Origin: Lewinellaceae bacterium
GTDB lineage: Bacteria > Bacteroidota > Bacteroidia > Chitinophagales > Saprospiraceae
Length of the DNA: 64,000 nt
Direction of reading: 5' to 3'
NCBI GenBank assembly: GCA_016712415.1
Contig: JADJRC010000002.1
Location: 248,001 to 312,000 of the forward strand
The translations under genes were made by a program, and so were the position numbers. Every line of letters starts with the position of its first letter. Position 1 is the stretch's first letter. The notes below the pieces were generated by a model. The model ran no database searches, was not told the DNA's origin, and was given only the letters and a program-made list of their open reading frames with translations. Of this stretch, positions 54,917-62,893 are shown in pieces.

Positions 54917-55471
54917 ATGATGAAATCAATTCTACCCGGACTATTGCTGGTATTATTTTTTACCTCGTGTCAAAAGTCACAGGACGAACCCATCCCTAAC
55001 CCAGGGCCGACTAAGATCACAGGAACATCTGCTTGGGTAGAGAATGGTGAGGATTTGCCATTCCAGGCTCGTTCGTTTGCATTGCGATTAGATAAAAATG
55101 TGGAAAAGGGATCATTTTCGCTTACCCTTTCTGTTCTAAATCAATATAATCTTCTTATTCAGAGTTTGTATTTCGCAGATATTCCGTTTGTCAAAGGCAA
55201 TTATGCCTTGTTTAAGAATATCACGCCCTATGATAGCCTTAGCCATGCTTTTTTTGGGTACATGGAGGCTGATTTAATTCTTAAGGCATATTATGTCGTT
55301 GAACAAGATAATACGAATTTTTTTAGTGTTGATTCTCTCGATGCTGAAACAGGAAAGGTTAGTGGCCGGTTTTCTGTAACGATGGCGCATTTTCAGGCTT
55401 CCACTCCCGCATATCCGGATACACTTTATATCCGAAATGGGTGGTATGAAGCCACGATGAATTACCGGTAG
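54917..55471 (+). CDS. Small lipoprotein of unknown function (184 aa)
   Basis: A type II signal with lipobox FTSC (about residues 15-18; MMKSILPGLLLVLFFTSCQ) is followed by a mature part of about 165 residues. It has Pro-rich PIPNPGP near the anchor, then beta-rich sequence (FALRLDKNVEKGSFSLTLSVL, GKVSGRFSVTMAHF). It starts five bases after the metalloprotease stop and shares its AT-richer composition, so the two form an operon and the lipoprotein may be an inhibitor, chaperone or anchor for the protease; this is only inferred from position. Met1 and Met2 are equally possible starts. A perfect hairpin (55508-55567) closes the transcript. Confidence 0.8.
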   Translation: MMKSILPGLLLVLFFTSCQKSQDEPIPNPGPTKITGTSAWVENGEDLPFQARSFALRLDKNVEKGSFSLTLSVLNQYNLLIQSLYFADIPFVKGNYALFKNITPYDSLSHAFFGYMEADLILKAYYVVEQDNTNFFSVDSLDAETGKVSGRFSVTMAHFQASTPAYPDTLYIRNGWYEATMNYR

Positions 55472-55507
55472 GCGATATATATGATAAGAATTTTAAGATG
55501 TTTAGAA

Positions 55508-55567
55508 ACATGAGTCATCCCGAATTTTGTGCGCAAACTGCGGGAAAAAATTCGGGATGACTCATGT
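55508..55567. terminator. Long perfect hairpin between convergent genes (bidirectional terminator or palindromic element)
   Basis: A 21-bp arm at 55508-55528 (ACATGAGTCATCCCGAATTT...) pairs perfectly with 55547-55567 around an 18-base loop. AAAATT/AATTTT at the loop side gives T runs in both directions. It separates the lipoprotein gene from metK. Confidence 0.65.
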
Positions 55568-55604
55568 GCAACTGTCCGGATAAATCGCACCACCTCATAA
55601 ACCC

Positions 55605-56864
55605 TCAATTCAACCCAAACGCCTTTTTGACCTCCTCCACGGCGTCCAGTTTTTCCCAGGTGAAGGTTTCCACCTCTACTTTTTGGGTGGCGCCGTTCAT
55701 GCCGATCTCCACGATCTTCTTTTCCGGTACGCGGCCAAAATGCCCGTAGGCTGCCGTTTCCGAGAAGATAGGGTTTTTCAGGCCGAAGCGGCGGACGATG
55801 GCTGCGGGGCGCATGTCGAATATCTTCAGCAGTTTTTGGGCAATCTCGCCGTCGCTGAGACCTTTCACCTTGCAGGTGCCGTAGGTATTGACATACAGGC
55901 CTACCGGCTGTGCCACGCCGATGGCGTAAGCCACCTGCACCAGCACCTGGCTGCACAGGCCTGAAGCAACCAGGTTTTTAGCGATATGGCGCGTGGCGTA
56001 TGCTGCGGAGCGGTCTACCTTCGAGGGGTCTTTGCCGCTGAAGGCGCCGCCACCGTGCGCACCTTTGCCGCCGTAGGTGTCTACGATGATTTTGCGACCC
56101 GTGAGGCCGGTATCGCCGTGTGGGCCGCCGATGACAAACTTGCCGGTCGGGTTGATGAAATACTTGATATCGGCCGAAAACAGCTTTTGTACGCGTTTGG
56201 GCAGTTGTCTTTTCACACGCGGAATCAGTATTTTCTGCACATCATTGGCGATGCGGGCCAGCATTTTTTCTTCTGTGTCGAAGTCATCATGCTGGGTGCT
56301 GACGACGATGGCGTCGATTTTTTTGGGTACGTTTTTGTCGGTATACTCGATGGTGACCTGGCTCTTGGCATCGGGGCGCAGGTATTTCATTTGTTTGCCC
56401 TCGCGGCGGATGGCCGACAGTTCGCGCAGCAACAGGTGCGCCAGATCGAGCGCCAGGGGCATATAATTGTCCGTCTCGTTGGTTGCGTATCCGAACATCA
56501 TGCCCTGGTCGCCGGCGCCCTGGTCATTTTCGGATTTTCCAACATCCACGCCCTGGGCAATATCGGCGCTTTGTTCGTGAATGGCGCTCAGTACGCCACA
56601 GCTTTTAGCTTCAAACTGGTATTCGGCCTTGGTATACCCAATGCGCTCGATGGTACGGCGCGCAGTTTCCTGCACGTCTACATACGCTTTGGAACGCACT
56701 TCTCCGGCTACCACAACCAACCCTGTGGTTACAAGGGTCTCACAGGCAACCTTGGAATTGGGGTCGTGGCTGAGAAATTCGTCGAGAATGGCGTCGCTGA
56801 TCTGATCGGCCACTTTATCCGGGTGTCCTTCTGAAACGGATTCGGAAGTGAAGAGATACGGCAT
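55605..56864 (-). CDS. metK: S-adenosylmethionine synthetase
   Basis: 419 aa from the ATG at 56864 (MPYLFTSESVSEGHPDKVAD), the family start; 12 further codons are open upstream. Signatures: GHPDK (ATP/Mg), GAGDQGMMFGYA (family signature 1), GGGAFSGKDPSKVDRSAAY (signature 2, P-loop-like) and the DIKYFINPTGKFVIGGP region. It makes S-adenosylmethionine from ATP and methionine, as a cytoplasmic tetramer. It is slightly longer than the E. coli enzyme, as is usual in Bacteroidota. A TAnnTTTG element lies about 72 bases upstream. It is a single-gene unit. Confidence 0.97.
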   Translation of the reverse strand: MPYLFTSESVSEGHPDKVADQISDAILDEFLSHDPNSKVACETLVTTGLVVVAGEVRSKAYVDVQETARRTIERIGYTKAEYQFEAKSCGVLSAIHEQSADIAQGVDVGKSENDQGAGDQGMMFGYATNETDNYMPLALDLAHLLLRELSAIRREGKQMKYLRPDAKSQVTIEYTDKNVPKKIDAIVVSTQHDDFDTEEKMLARIANDVQKILIPRVKRQLPKRVQKLFSADIKYFINPTGKFVIGGPHGDTGLTGRKIIVDTYGGKGAHGGGAFSGKDPSKVDRSAAYATRHIAKNLVASGLCSQVLVQVAYAIGVAQPVGLYVNTYGTCKVKGLSDGEIAQKLLKIFDMRPAAIVRRFGLKNPIFSETAAYGHFGRVPEKKIVEIGMNGATQKVEVETFTWEKLDAVEEVKKAFGLN

Positions 56865-56935
56865 GTCGAATAAGATAGTTGAGTGATGGGCGCAACGCAC
56901 AAGGGTTGCTCCCCCATATTTGTTAAAAGGCGGCG

Positions 56936-56943
56936 CAAAGGTA
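56936..56943 (-). promoter_or_regulatory. Possible -7 element (TACCTTTG) for metK
   Basis: On the minus strand TACCTTTG fits TAnnTTTG and lies about 70 bases upstream of the metK ATG. No TTG is present at the standard distance. Confidence 0.4.
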
Positions 56944-57005
56944 GTTTTTTTCCCGGCGTAAAAATGCGTTTCACCGAAAATCGCCCTCCCCTAAGGTTGA
57001 ATAGG

Positions 57006-57061
57006 AATGACGAAATGACGAATGACGAAATAACGAATGACGAAATGACGAATGACGAAAT
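57006..57061. repeat. Short tandem repeat, 15-bp unit, 3.7 copies
   Basis: AATGACGAAATGACG is repeated with one substitution, immediately downstream of the aldo-keto reductase stop. It is a simple intergenic microsatellite. Confidence 0.85.
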
Positions 57062-57067
57062 CCCCCT

Positions 57068-58057
57068 TTACTTCAGTATCCCGTCGATTTGCGACAGTTC
57101 CGCATCGCTGAATTCCAGTCGGCGCAGGAACTGAAGCGAATCGGCGAGTTGCTCCGGGCGGCTGGCGCCCACCAGTACCGAAGTGATGCGTTCGTCGCGC
57201 AGCACCCATGCCAGCGCCATTTGGGCGAGGGTCTGGCCTCTTTGTTCGGCGATCTGGTTGAGTTGTCTGATCTGATTAAGCCGGGCCTCCGTGATATCCG
57301 TTTCTTTTAAAAAACCGTGCGCCTTGGCGGCACGCGAATCGTCGGGAATACCCTTGAGGTACTTGTTGGTCAGCAGGCCCTGGGCGAGCGGTGAAAAGGG
57401 AATGCAGCCGACGCCTTCCTGCCCGAGCACATCGAGCAGGCCGCCTTCGATCCAGCGCTCAAACATGGAATATTTGGGCTGATGGATCAGGCATGGGGTG
57501 CCGAGTTGTTGCAGAATTTTACAGGCCTGTCTGGTCTGTTCGGCGGAATAACTGGAAATGCCCGCATAAAGGGCTTTGCCCTGCCGCACGATCAGGTCCA
57601 GGGCGGCCATTGTTTCTTCGAGGGGTGTATCGGGGTCGGGGCGGTGGCTGTAAAATATATCCACGTATTCGAGTCCCATGCGCCGCAAGCTCTGGTCGAG
57701 ACTGGCCACGAGGTATTTCTTCGATCCCCATTCGCCGTAGGGGCCTTCCCACATGTGGTACCCCGCTTTGGTAGAGATGACGAGTTCGTCGCGGTACCCC
57801 TGGAAGTCCCGGCGCAGTATCCGGCCAAAGTTTTCTTCTGCAGAGCCGGGCGGCGGTCCATAGTTGTTGGCGAGGTCGAAGTGCGTAATGCCGGCGTCGA
57901 AGGCCAGGTGGAGGATCGAACGGCAGTTTTCCTGTACATCGACATGGCCGAAATTGTGCCAAAGACCCAGCGAAATGGCGGGCAGTTTAAGTCCGCTTCG
58001 GCCACAACGGCGGTAGGGCATGGATTGATAGCGGGTAGGGGAGGGTAAATAACTCAT
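57068..58057 (-). CDS. YghZ-like aldo/keto reductase
   Basis: 329 aa, standard length, with the YghZ/Gpr-type N-terminus (YRRCGRSGLKLPAISLGLW). The catalytic tetrad is recognisable: Asp and Tyr in FDLANNYGPPPGSAEENFG, Lys in VISTKAGYHMWEGPYG and His in FYSHRPDPDTPLEE. The C-terminal nucleotide-binding loop is TSVLVGASRPEQL. Family members reduce L-glyceraldehyde 3-phosphate or methylglyoxal with NADPH; the substrate of this copy is not evident. It is divergent from the HMA-AraC gene; the start codons are 48 bases apart, so their promoters overlap. Confidence 0.92.
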   Translation of the reverse strand: MSYLPSPTRYQSMPYRRCGRSGLKLPAISLGLWHNFGHVDVQENCRSILHLAFDAGITHFDLANNYGPPPGSAEENFGRILRRDFQGYRDELVISTKAGYHMWEGPYGEWGSKKYLVASLDQSLRRMGLEYVDIFYSHRPDPDTPLEETMAALDLIVRQGKALYAGISSYSAEQTRQACKILQQLGTPCLIHQPKYSMFERWIEGGLLDVLGQEGVGCIPFSPLAQGLLTNKYLKGIPDDSRAAKAHGFLKETDITEARLNQIRQLNQIAEQRGQTLAQMALAWVLRDERITSVLVGASRPEQLADSLQFLRRLEFSDAELSQIDGILK

Positions 58058-58070
58058 AACCGTCTTTTGG

Positions 58071-58099
58071 TTGTAAAAGTAGGGAATTGGTTAGCTTTG
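58071..58099 (+). promoter_or_regulatory. Bacteroidota-type promoter of the HMA-AraC gene
   Basis: TTG (58071-58073) is followed after 18 bases by TAGCTTTG (58092-58099), matching the -33 TTG and -7 TAnnTTTG boxes. The expected transcription start, some 6 bases on, coincides with the ATG at 58106, so the mRNA should be leaderless or nearly so. Confidence 0.6.
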
Positions 58100-58105
58100 T
58101 GGGCC

Positions 58106-58675
58106 ATGACGATCTACATCAAAAATATGGTTTGCCGCAGGTGCATCCTCACTGTGGCGCAGATACTGCAAAAAAACAATATCATACCCGATGCTATTGC
58201 GTTGGGCGAAGTAAGCCTCTCCGGTGAGCTCGATCAGGAAAAGGAGCATGCCCTCCGGAAAGACCTCGAAATCTATGGCTTCGAACTGCTCGACGACCAG
58301 CGCAGCCAACTGATTGAAAAAGTCAAGACCATGCTGCTGGAAAAGGTTCAATCGGGCGAACTGCCGGAGGATTTCAGCCTCGTAAAATTTATCAGTACGG
58401 CGCTGCACCGCGACTATTCGGCGGTGTCCAAACTTTTTTCCGAGGTGGAAGGCATTACCCTGGAGCACTATTTCATCCTGCAAAAAACAGAAAAGGTAAA
58501 GGAGTGGCTGGTGTACAACGAACACACGCTTTCTGAAATCGCATTTCGCCTGGGCTACAGCAGCGTTGCATACCTGAGCAGCCAGTTCAAAAAAGTGACC
58601 GGCCTGACCCCCAGCGCTTTCAAAAACAGCCATTCCGGGCAGCGCAAACCGCTGGATCACGTACACGACCATTAA
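58106..58675 (+). CDS. AraC-family regulator with N-terminal HMA-like metal-sensing domain
   Basis: 189 aa from the ATG at 58106, chosen because the promoter ends six bases upstream; 13 non-conserved codons are open before it. The N-terminal part (1-70, MTIYIKNMVCRRCILTVAQ) resembles a ferredoxin-like heavy-metal-associated domain with the CxxC pair Cys-Arg-Arg-Cys. The C-terminal part (about 90-180) is an AraC-type double helix-turn-helix (LSEIAFRLGYSSVAYLSSQFKKVTGLTPSAFK). Such proteins occur beside copper exporters in Bacteroidota. It lies about 90 bases upstream of copA on the same strand, so it is the likely copper-responsive activator. The His-rich tail (HVHDH) may also bind metal. Confidence 0.87.
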   Translation: MTIYIKNMVCRRCILTVAQILQKNNIIPDAIALGEVSLSGELDQEKEHALRKDLEIYGFELLDDQRSQLIEKVKTMLLEKVQSGELPEDFSLVKFISTALHRDYSAVSKLFSEVEGITLEHYFILQKTEKVKEWLVYNEHTLSEIAFRLGYSSVAYLSSQFKKVTGLTPSAFKNSHSGQRKPLDHVHDH

Positions 58676-58766
58676 TTCACAACTCTTCTCCAACAAATCG
58701 TAACACGACAGGGCGGGAGTCTTCGGACCTTTGTATCATCAGATATGATGTTATAAAGAAACCGCT

Positions 58767-60992
58767 ATGACTGAAGTTGCCATTCCCGTACGTAAACAAT
58801 TTGCCGTAACAGGCATGAGCTGTGCCGCCTGCGCCGTCAGCGTGGAGTCTGTATTGGGTCAACAACCCGGAGTCGAATCTGCCGCCGTCAATTTTGCCAC
58901 ACAGTCCGTCCAGGTTGAATACCTGCCCGATGCGATCACTCCGGCCGATATGAAACAGGCCCTCCAGGGCATCGGCTACGATATCATAGTTGAAGACACT
59001 GAGGCGGCGAAGGATGAAGTGGAACAGATACACCGGCGGCAATATGAAGACCTGCGCCGCCGCACAGTTTGGGCTGTGGTACTGGCCATCCCGCTCGGCA
59101 TACTGGGTATGTTTTTCATGGATGTACCCAACATGCCCTACGTGTTGTGGGCGTTGTCGACTCCGCTGGTGTTGTGGCTTGGCCGGTCTTTTTTTATCAA
59201 CGCCTGGAAACAGGCCCGCCACCGCTCGGCCAATATGGACACACTGGTGGCCCTGAGCACCGGTATTGCCTATGTATTTAGCGTGTTTAATCTCCTGTTC
59301 CCGGAATTCTGGCACCGCCGCGGGCTGCACGCCCATGTATGGTTTGAGGCTGCCGGTATCGTGATCGCATTTATATTATTGGGCAAACTGCTTGAAGAGC
59401 GCGCCAAGGCCAATACCTCCTCCGCAATAAAAAAACTCATGGGCCTGCAGCCCAAAAACGTCGCTCTTGTCGGCCCGGACGGCCATACGACGGAGGTGCC
59501 GGTTGCGCAGGTACGCATCGGCGACCTGATCCTGGTAAAACCCGGCGAAAAAATACCGGTCGACGGAGTATTGCGCTCGGGCAGCTCTTACGTCGATGAA
59601 AGCATGCTGAGCGGCGAGCCCGTACCGGTTGTCAAAAAAGCCGGCGACCGGGTGGTGGCGGGCGCCATCAACCAGAAGGGCAGTTTTCAGTTTGCTGCGG
59701 AAAAGGTCGGCGGCGACACCCTGCTTGCACAGATTATCCGAATGGTGCAGGAAGCACAGGGCTCCAAAGCGCCGGTGCAAAAGCTGGTCGATCGCATTGC
59801 GGCAGTTTTTGTCCCGGTCGTAATCGGCATCGCCCTGGCGGCATTTGGCGCTTGGTGGATTTTCGGCGGTGCAAACGGACTGACCCAGGGGCTGCTGGCC
59901 ATGGTCACTGTGCTGGTTATAGCCTGTCCCTGCGCACTCGGACTGGCTACTCCGACTGCGATTATGGTGGGTGTCGGGAAAGGCGCCGGGCAGGGCATCC
60001 TGATCAAAGATGCGCAAAGTCTTGAACAGGCGCACCGCATCCAGGCGGTGGTGCTGGACAAAACGGGTACCATCACCGAGGGGCGGCCCGCTGTTAAAGC
60101 CCTGGTTTGGGACGAAGGCGTGGAGCAGGCTGAATGGCAGGATGTGTGGTATAGTTTGGAGCAGCAATCGGCGCATCCGCTCGCCGAAGCCGTAGTTGCC
60201 CACCTGGGGCGGCAGTGCCGGGCGGTACACCTCGATGGGGTGGCAAGCCACACCGGCAAGGGTATTGAAGCCGAATACCGGGACGAGCAAGTATTTGCAG
60301 GCAGTTTGGCACTGATGCAGGAAAACAACCTGTCTTTACCGGCGTCGTTGCAAAGCCAAACCGATGCCTGGGACGCGGAAGCCCTGACCCTCGTTTACTT
60401 CGCCAGCCGGCAGGCTGTGCTGGCCGTGGCGGCTATCGCCGACCCGGTTAAAACCACTGCGGCGGCGGCCGTGCAGGAGCTGCACGAGATGGGTATCGAA
60501 GTCTATCTCCTTACGGGCGATAACCGGCGCACTGCGGCGGCCGTGGCCGCGCAGACAGGCATCGATCACTTTCAGGCCGGGGTGATGCCGGCCGACAAGG
60601 AGGCCTTTGTACAGGAACTGCAGCGGCAGGGAAAAGTGGTGGCTATGGTGGGCGACGGCATCAACGACAGCCAGGCACTCGCACGTGCCGATGTCAGCAT
60701 TGCGATGGGAAAAGGATCGGATATTGCGATGGATGTCGCCAAAATGACCCTCATCAGCGGCGATCCCGGCAAGATACCTGCGGCTATTCGCCTCTCGCGC
60801 CAGACGGTAGCCACCATACGGCAGAACCTTTTCTGGGCATTTATCTACAATATCATCGGAATTCCGGTTGCAGCAGGCATATTATACCCCTTCACCGGTT
60901 TTTTATTGAACCCCATGATAGCCGGCGCCGCCATGGCCCTGAGTTCGGTAAGCGTGGTCAGCAACAGTTTGCGACTGAAATGGCGTTCGTGA
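58767..60992 (+). CDS. copA: Copper-exporting P1B-type ATPase
   Basis: 741 aa. One N-terminal HMA domain with GMSCAAC (about 16-22) is followed by eight membrane helices. Motifs: TGE-equivalent LSGEPVPV in the actuator domain, CPC in VIACPCALGLATPT (helix 6, Cu(I) site), DKTGTITEG (phosphorylated Asp), HP in SAHPLAEAVV, and the hinge MVGDGINDSQAL. Asn and Met-Ser residues at the end (GAAMALSSVSVVSNSLRLK) are typical of Cu(I) pumps. It exports Cu(I) from the cytoplasm across the inner membrane. It is flanked by the HMA-AraC regulator upstream and, after a 36-bp hairpin array, a CopZ-like chaperone. Confidence 0.96.
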   Translation: MTEVAIPVRKQFAVTGMSCAACAVSVESVLGQQPGVESAAVNFATQSVQVEYLPDAITPADMKQALQGIGYDIIVEDTEAAKDEVEQIHRRQYEDLRRRTVWAVVLAIPLGILGMFFMDVPNMPYVLWALSTPLVLWLGRSFFINAWKQARHRSANMDTLVALSTGIAYVFSVFNLLFPEFWHRRGLHAHVWFEAAGIVIAFILLGKLLEERAKANTSSAIKKLMGLQPKNVALVGPDGHTTEVPVAQVRIGDLILVKPGEKIPVDGVLRSGSSYVDESMLSGEPVPVVKKAGDRVVAGAINQKGSFQFAAEKVGGDTLLAQIIRMVQEAQGSKAPVQKLVDRIAAVFVPVVIGIALAAFGAWWIFGGANGLTQGLLAMVTVLVIACPCALGLATPTAIMVGVGKGAGQGILIKDAQSLEQAHRIQAVVLDKTGTITEGRPAVKALVWDEGVEQAEWQDVWYSLEQQSAHPLAEAVVAHLGRQCRAVHLDGVASHTGKGIEAEYRDEQVFAGSLALMQENNLSLPASLQSQTDAWDAEALTLVYFASRQAVLAVAAIADPVKTTAAAAVQELHEMGIEVYLLTGDNRRTAAAVAAQTGIDHFQAGVMPADKEAFVQELQRQGKVVAMVGDGINDSQALARADVSIAMGKGSDIAMDVAKMTLISGDPGKIPAAIRLSRQTVATIRQNLFWAFIYNIIGIPVAAGILYPFTGFLLNPMIAGAAMALSSVSVVSNSLRLKWRS

Positions 60993-61011
60993 ATAGGTAG
61001 GTTTATTGGTG

Positions 61012-61222
61012 TCTTGTAACCCGGAATGGTATTCCGGGATTGCCGTGTCTTGTAACCCGGAATGGTATTCCGGGATTGCCGTGCCTTGTAACCCGGAATG
61101 GTATTCCGGGATTGCCGTGTCTTGTAACCCGGAATGGTATTCCGGGATTGCCGTGTCTTGTAACCCGGAATGGTATTCCGGAATTGCCGTGTTTGTAACC
61201 CGGAATGGTATTCCGGGACGCG
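61012..61222. repeat. Tandem array of six 36-bp hairpin units between copA and the chaperone gene
   Basis: Units start at 61012, 61048, 61084, 61120, 61156 and 61192 (the last one base shorter and truncated). Each contains CCCGGAAT-GGT-ATTCCGGG, a perfect hairpin, in a constant TCTTGTAA...GATTGCCGTG frame. A further hairpin GCGGAAT-ACC-ATTCCGC (about 61229-61245) carries the complementary loop. There are no variable spacers, so it is not a CRISPR. It most likely acts in the mRNA as an attenuating or stabilising structure, or is a REP-like element. The gap 60993-61333 holds nothing else. Confidence 0.85.
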
Positions 61223-61333
61223 AAATGTGCGGAATACCATTCCGCGATACATACAGTAGCAATCTGGAATGCCCCCAAACCTTATCTGCTGTTTCACAAC
61301 CTTTCTTATCCATATCACACAACCATTGTTTAA

Positions 61334-61561
61334 ATGAAAAAAGTACTGAAGTTCAAGACCAATATCAAGTGCATGGGTTGCGTCAGTAATGTTACGGATG
61401 CCCTCAACCGGACTGCCGGCTCCGGCAACTGGGAAGTGGATATCCTGTCGCCGCACAAGGAACTGACCGTCACTTCCGACAATCTCGATGCCGAAGGAGT
61501 GGTTGCTGCTCTAGCTGAAGCCGGCTACACGGCGACGGCCATCGACGGGCAGTCAAACTAG
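61334..61561 (+). CDS. CopZ-like heavy-metal-associated (copper chaperone) protein
   Basis: 75 aa, a single ferredoxin-like HMA domain (beta-alpha-beta-beta-alpha-beta). The metal-binding pair is in TNIKCMGCVSNV (CxxC; Met-Gly between the cysteines rather than the commoner Ala-Ala or Gly-His). The second half (DAEGVVAALAEAGYTATAI) carries the canonical G-Y-x-A end. There is no signal peptide, so it is cytoplasmic and a likely partner that delivers Cu(I) to the CopA HMA domain or the AraC regulator. It follows copA on the same strand behind the hairpin array. Confidence 0.9.
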   Translation: MKKVLKFKTNIKCMGCVSNVTDALNRTAGSGNWEVDILSPHKELTVTSDNLDAEGVVAALAEAGYTATAIDGQSN

Positions 61562-61624
61562 CCTGTTTCTTCGGACCCCTTCGGGCATAAAAAATCGAAG
61601 GCCAGGGTGATCCTTCAATTTATC

Positions 61625-61632
61625 TATCTTTG
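61625..61632 (+). promoter_or_regulatory. Possible -7 element (TATCTTTG) before the HYC_CC_PP gene
   Basis: TATCTTTG fits TAnnTTTG and lies eight bases before the ATG at 61641, so a transcript from here would be leaderless. No TTG at standard -33 distance. Confidence 0.35.
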
Positions 61633-61640
61633 TATTCCAA

Positions 61641-62090
61641 ATGCTTTTTATCGTGCTCAGACGCATTACCGTCATATCGCTCGCCGCGCTCGTGCTGCTT
61701 ACCTCTACCGGGTTCAGCATCAGCGCCCACCTGTGCGGTGGCAAACGGGTAAGTTATGCCCTGTTTGGGCGCCCCGACGGTTGTGGTATGGAGGACGAAG
61801 GGCAACAAATGGAGCGCTCGTGCGTCCACCCGTTTGCCTATAGCAGTTGCAGCGTGCAGCCTCGCAAGTGCTGTTCCGAGCAAACCGTCATAGTACCGGG
61901 CCTGCAACACCTGGTTAAGTTGACTCAGCAAGGCATGTCCTTGCAGGATTTTGCATTGCCGGCGGCTTCAATGGACTTTTTGCCACGGAAAGTGGTTTTC
62001 AGTTCGTCGGTAAAACCGCGGTTCATCGATTATCACCCGCCGCCCCGGGCGCGCGATCTTGTCGTGCTGTTGCAGGTTTTCAGGAATTAA
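61641..62090 (+). CDS. HYC_CC_PP family protein
   Basis: 149 aa with an N-terminal signal or anchor (about 8-26, ITVISLAALVLLTSTGFSI). The three named landmarks of this Bacteroidota family are visible: H-[LY]-C in SAHLCGGKRV, CC in PRKCCSEQT and PP in DYHPPPRARD. Additional cysteines (DGCGMED, RSCVHPF, SSCSVQ) give a potential metal site. It is exported or periplasmic. The biochemical role is not known, but such genes tend to lie beside copper and other metal genes, as here. A promoter-like TATCTTTG precedes it, so it may be transcribed separately from copA. Confidence 0.85.
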   Translation: MLFIVLRRITVISLAALVLLTSTGFSISAHLCGGKRVSYALFGRPDGCGMEDEGQQMERSCVHPFAYSSCSVQPRKCCSEQTVIVPGLQHLVKLTQQGMSLQDFALPAASMDFLPRKVVFSSSVKPRFIDYHPPPRARDLVVLLQVFRN

Positions 62091-62353
62091 AGACCGGCCT
62101 TCTATTCCCGGACGGGCAACAATGTTGCTCCTGGCCGGGTCATGTCGTGCATACGCATATGCCCGCATATCCCTGTTGTCATTTGACCGGCCAGGTTGCC
62201 CATAGCCGGCATGCCGATCTGTTGACGCGGCTTCGATAGCCCCGCACAGCAGTCAAGAGCCTAAATATCATTCTATTATGAATCGTAAAGCCAGTTTTTC
62301 TCTTATCGGTTCGGGGTGTTCAACTAACAAACATTCAAAATTTTATCACTGTC

Positions 62354-62773
62354 ATGAAATCGTTCAAAATCATATTCACCGCACTGCTCACCGGTTTGTT
62401 TTTTATGGCCAACGCCCAAACACAAGGTATGGTCAAAAAAACGGCGACTGCCGTGGCTCCCGTTTCGAAAAGCGAATCCTTCCAGGTGCTCGGCAATTGC
62501 GGCATGTGCAAGCGCACCATCGAAAATGCCGCAACGGAAGCGGGCGCCGGCACGGCTGGTTGGGACGTCGAAAAAGACCTGCTCACCGTTACTTTCGACC
62601 CGGCCAAAACGTCGGTCGACGCCATTCAGAAGGCCGTGGCACTGTCGGGCTACGACAATGCGGGCTACAAAGCCCCCGATACAGCCTATAACAACCTGCA
62701 TGGCTGTTGTCAGTACGATCGCAGCGGCGCGCCGGGCAGCGCGAAATCGTGCGAAACGGAAGCTGGGCATTAA
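62354..62773 (+). CDS. Periplasmic heavy-metal-associated domain protein
   Basis: 139 aa: a signal peptide (about 1-22, ending ANAQ), then one HMA domain with the metal pair in VLGNCGMCKRTIEN (CxxC, Gly-Met between). A C-terminal tail has a second Cys-pair motif (LHGCCQYDRSG, KSCETEAGH). This is the exported counterpart of the cytoplasmic chaperone at 61334 and probably carries Cu in the periplasm. It sits in the same-direction copper run. The gap before it (62091-62353) contains no gene I can support. Confidence 0.88.
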   Translation: MKSFKIIFTALLTGLFFMANAQTQGMVKKTATAVAPVSKSESFQVLGNCGMCKRTIENAATEAGAGTAGWDVEKDLLTVTFDPAKTSVDAIQKAVALSGYDNAGYKAPDTAYNNLHGCCQYDRSGAPGSAKSCETEAGH

Positions 62774-62893
62774 GCGCGTTGAATGGCCCAAAACAGGCAG
62801 TCTTCCCAAAAACAGATTTCTCTTCGGGAGGGCTGCCTTATGTTATTATCTTAATTCGGAAACCAACAACATTCATCACTTTATCATACTACA

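Noticed and set aside
61012..61222. Possible CRISPR array (36-bp repeats)
   Set aside because: The whole 36-bp unit is identical from copy to copy with no variable spacers, and no cas gene is near. It is a tandem hairpin array.
60845..61456. Minus-strand frames encoding repeated RNTIPGYKT peptides
   Set aside because: They are translations of the 36-bp hairpin array and overlap the copA end and the chaperone gene; there is no start signal or non-repeat part.
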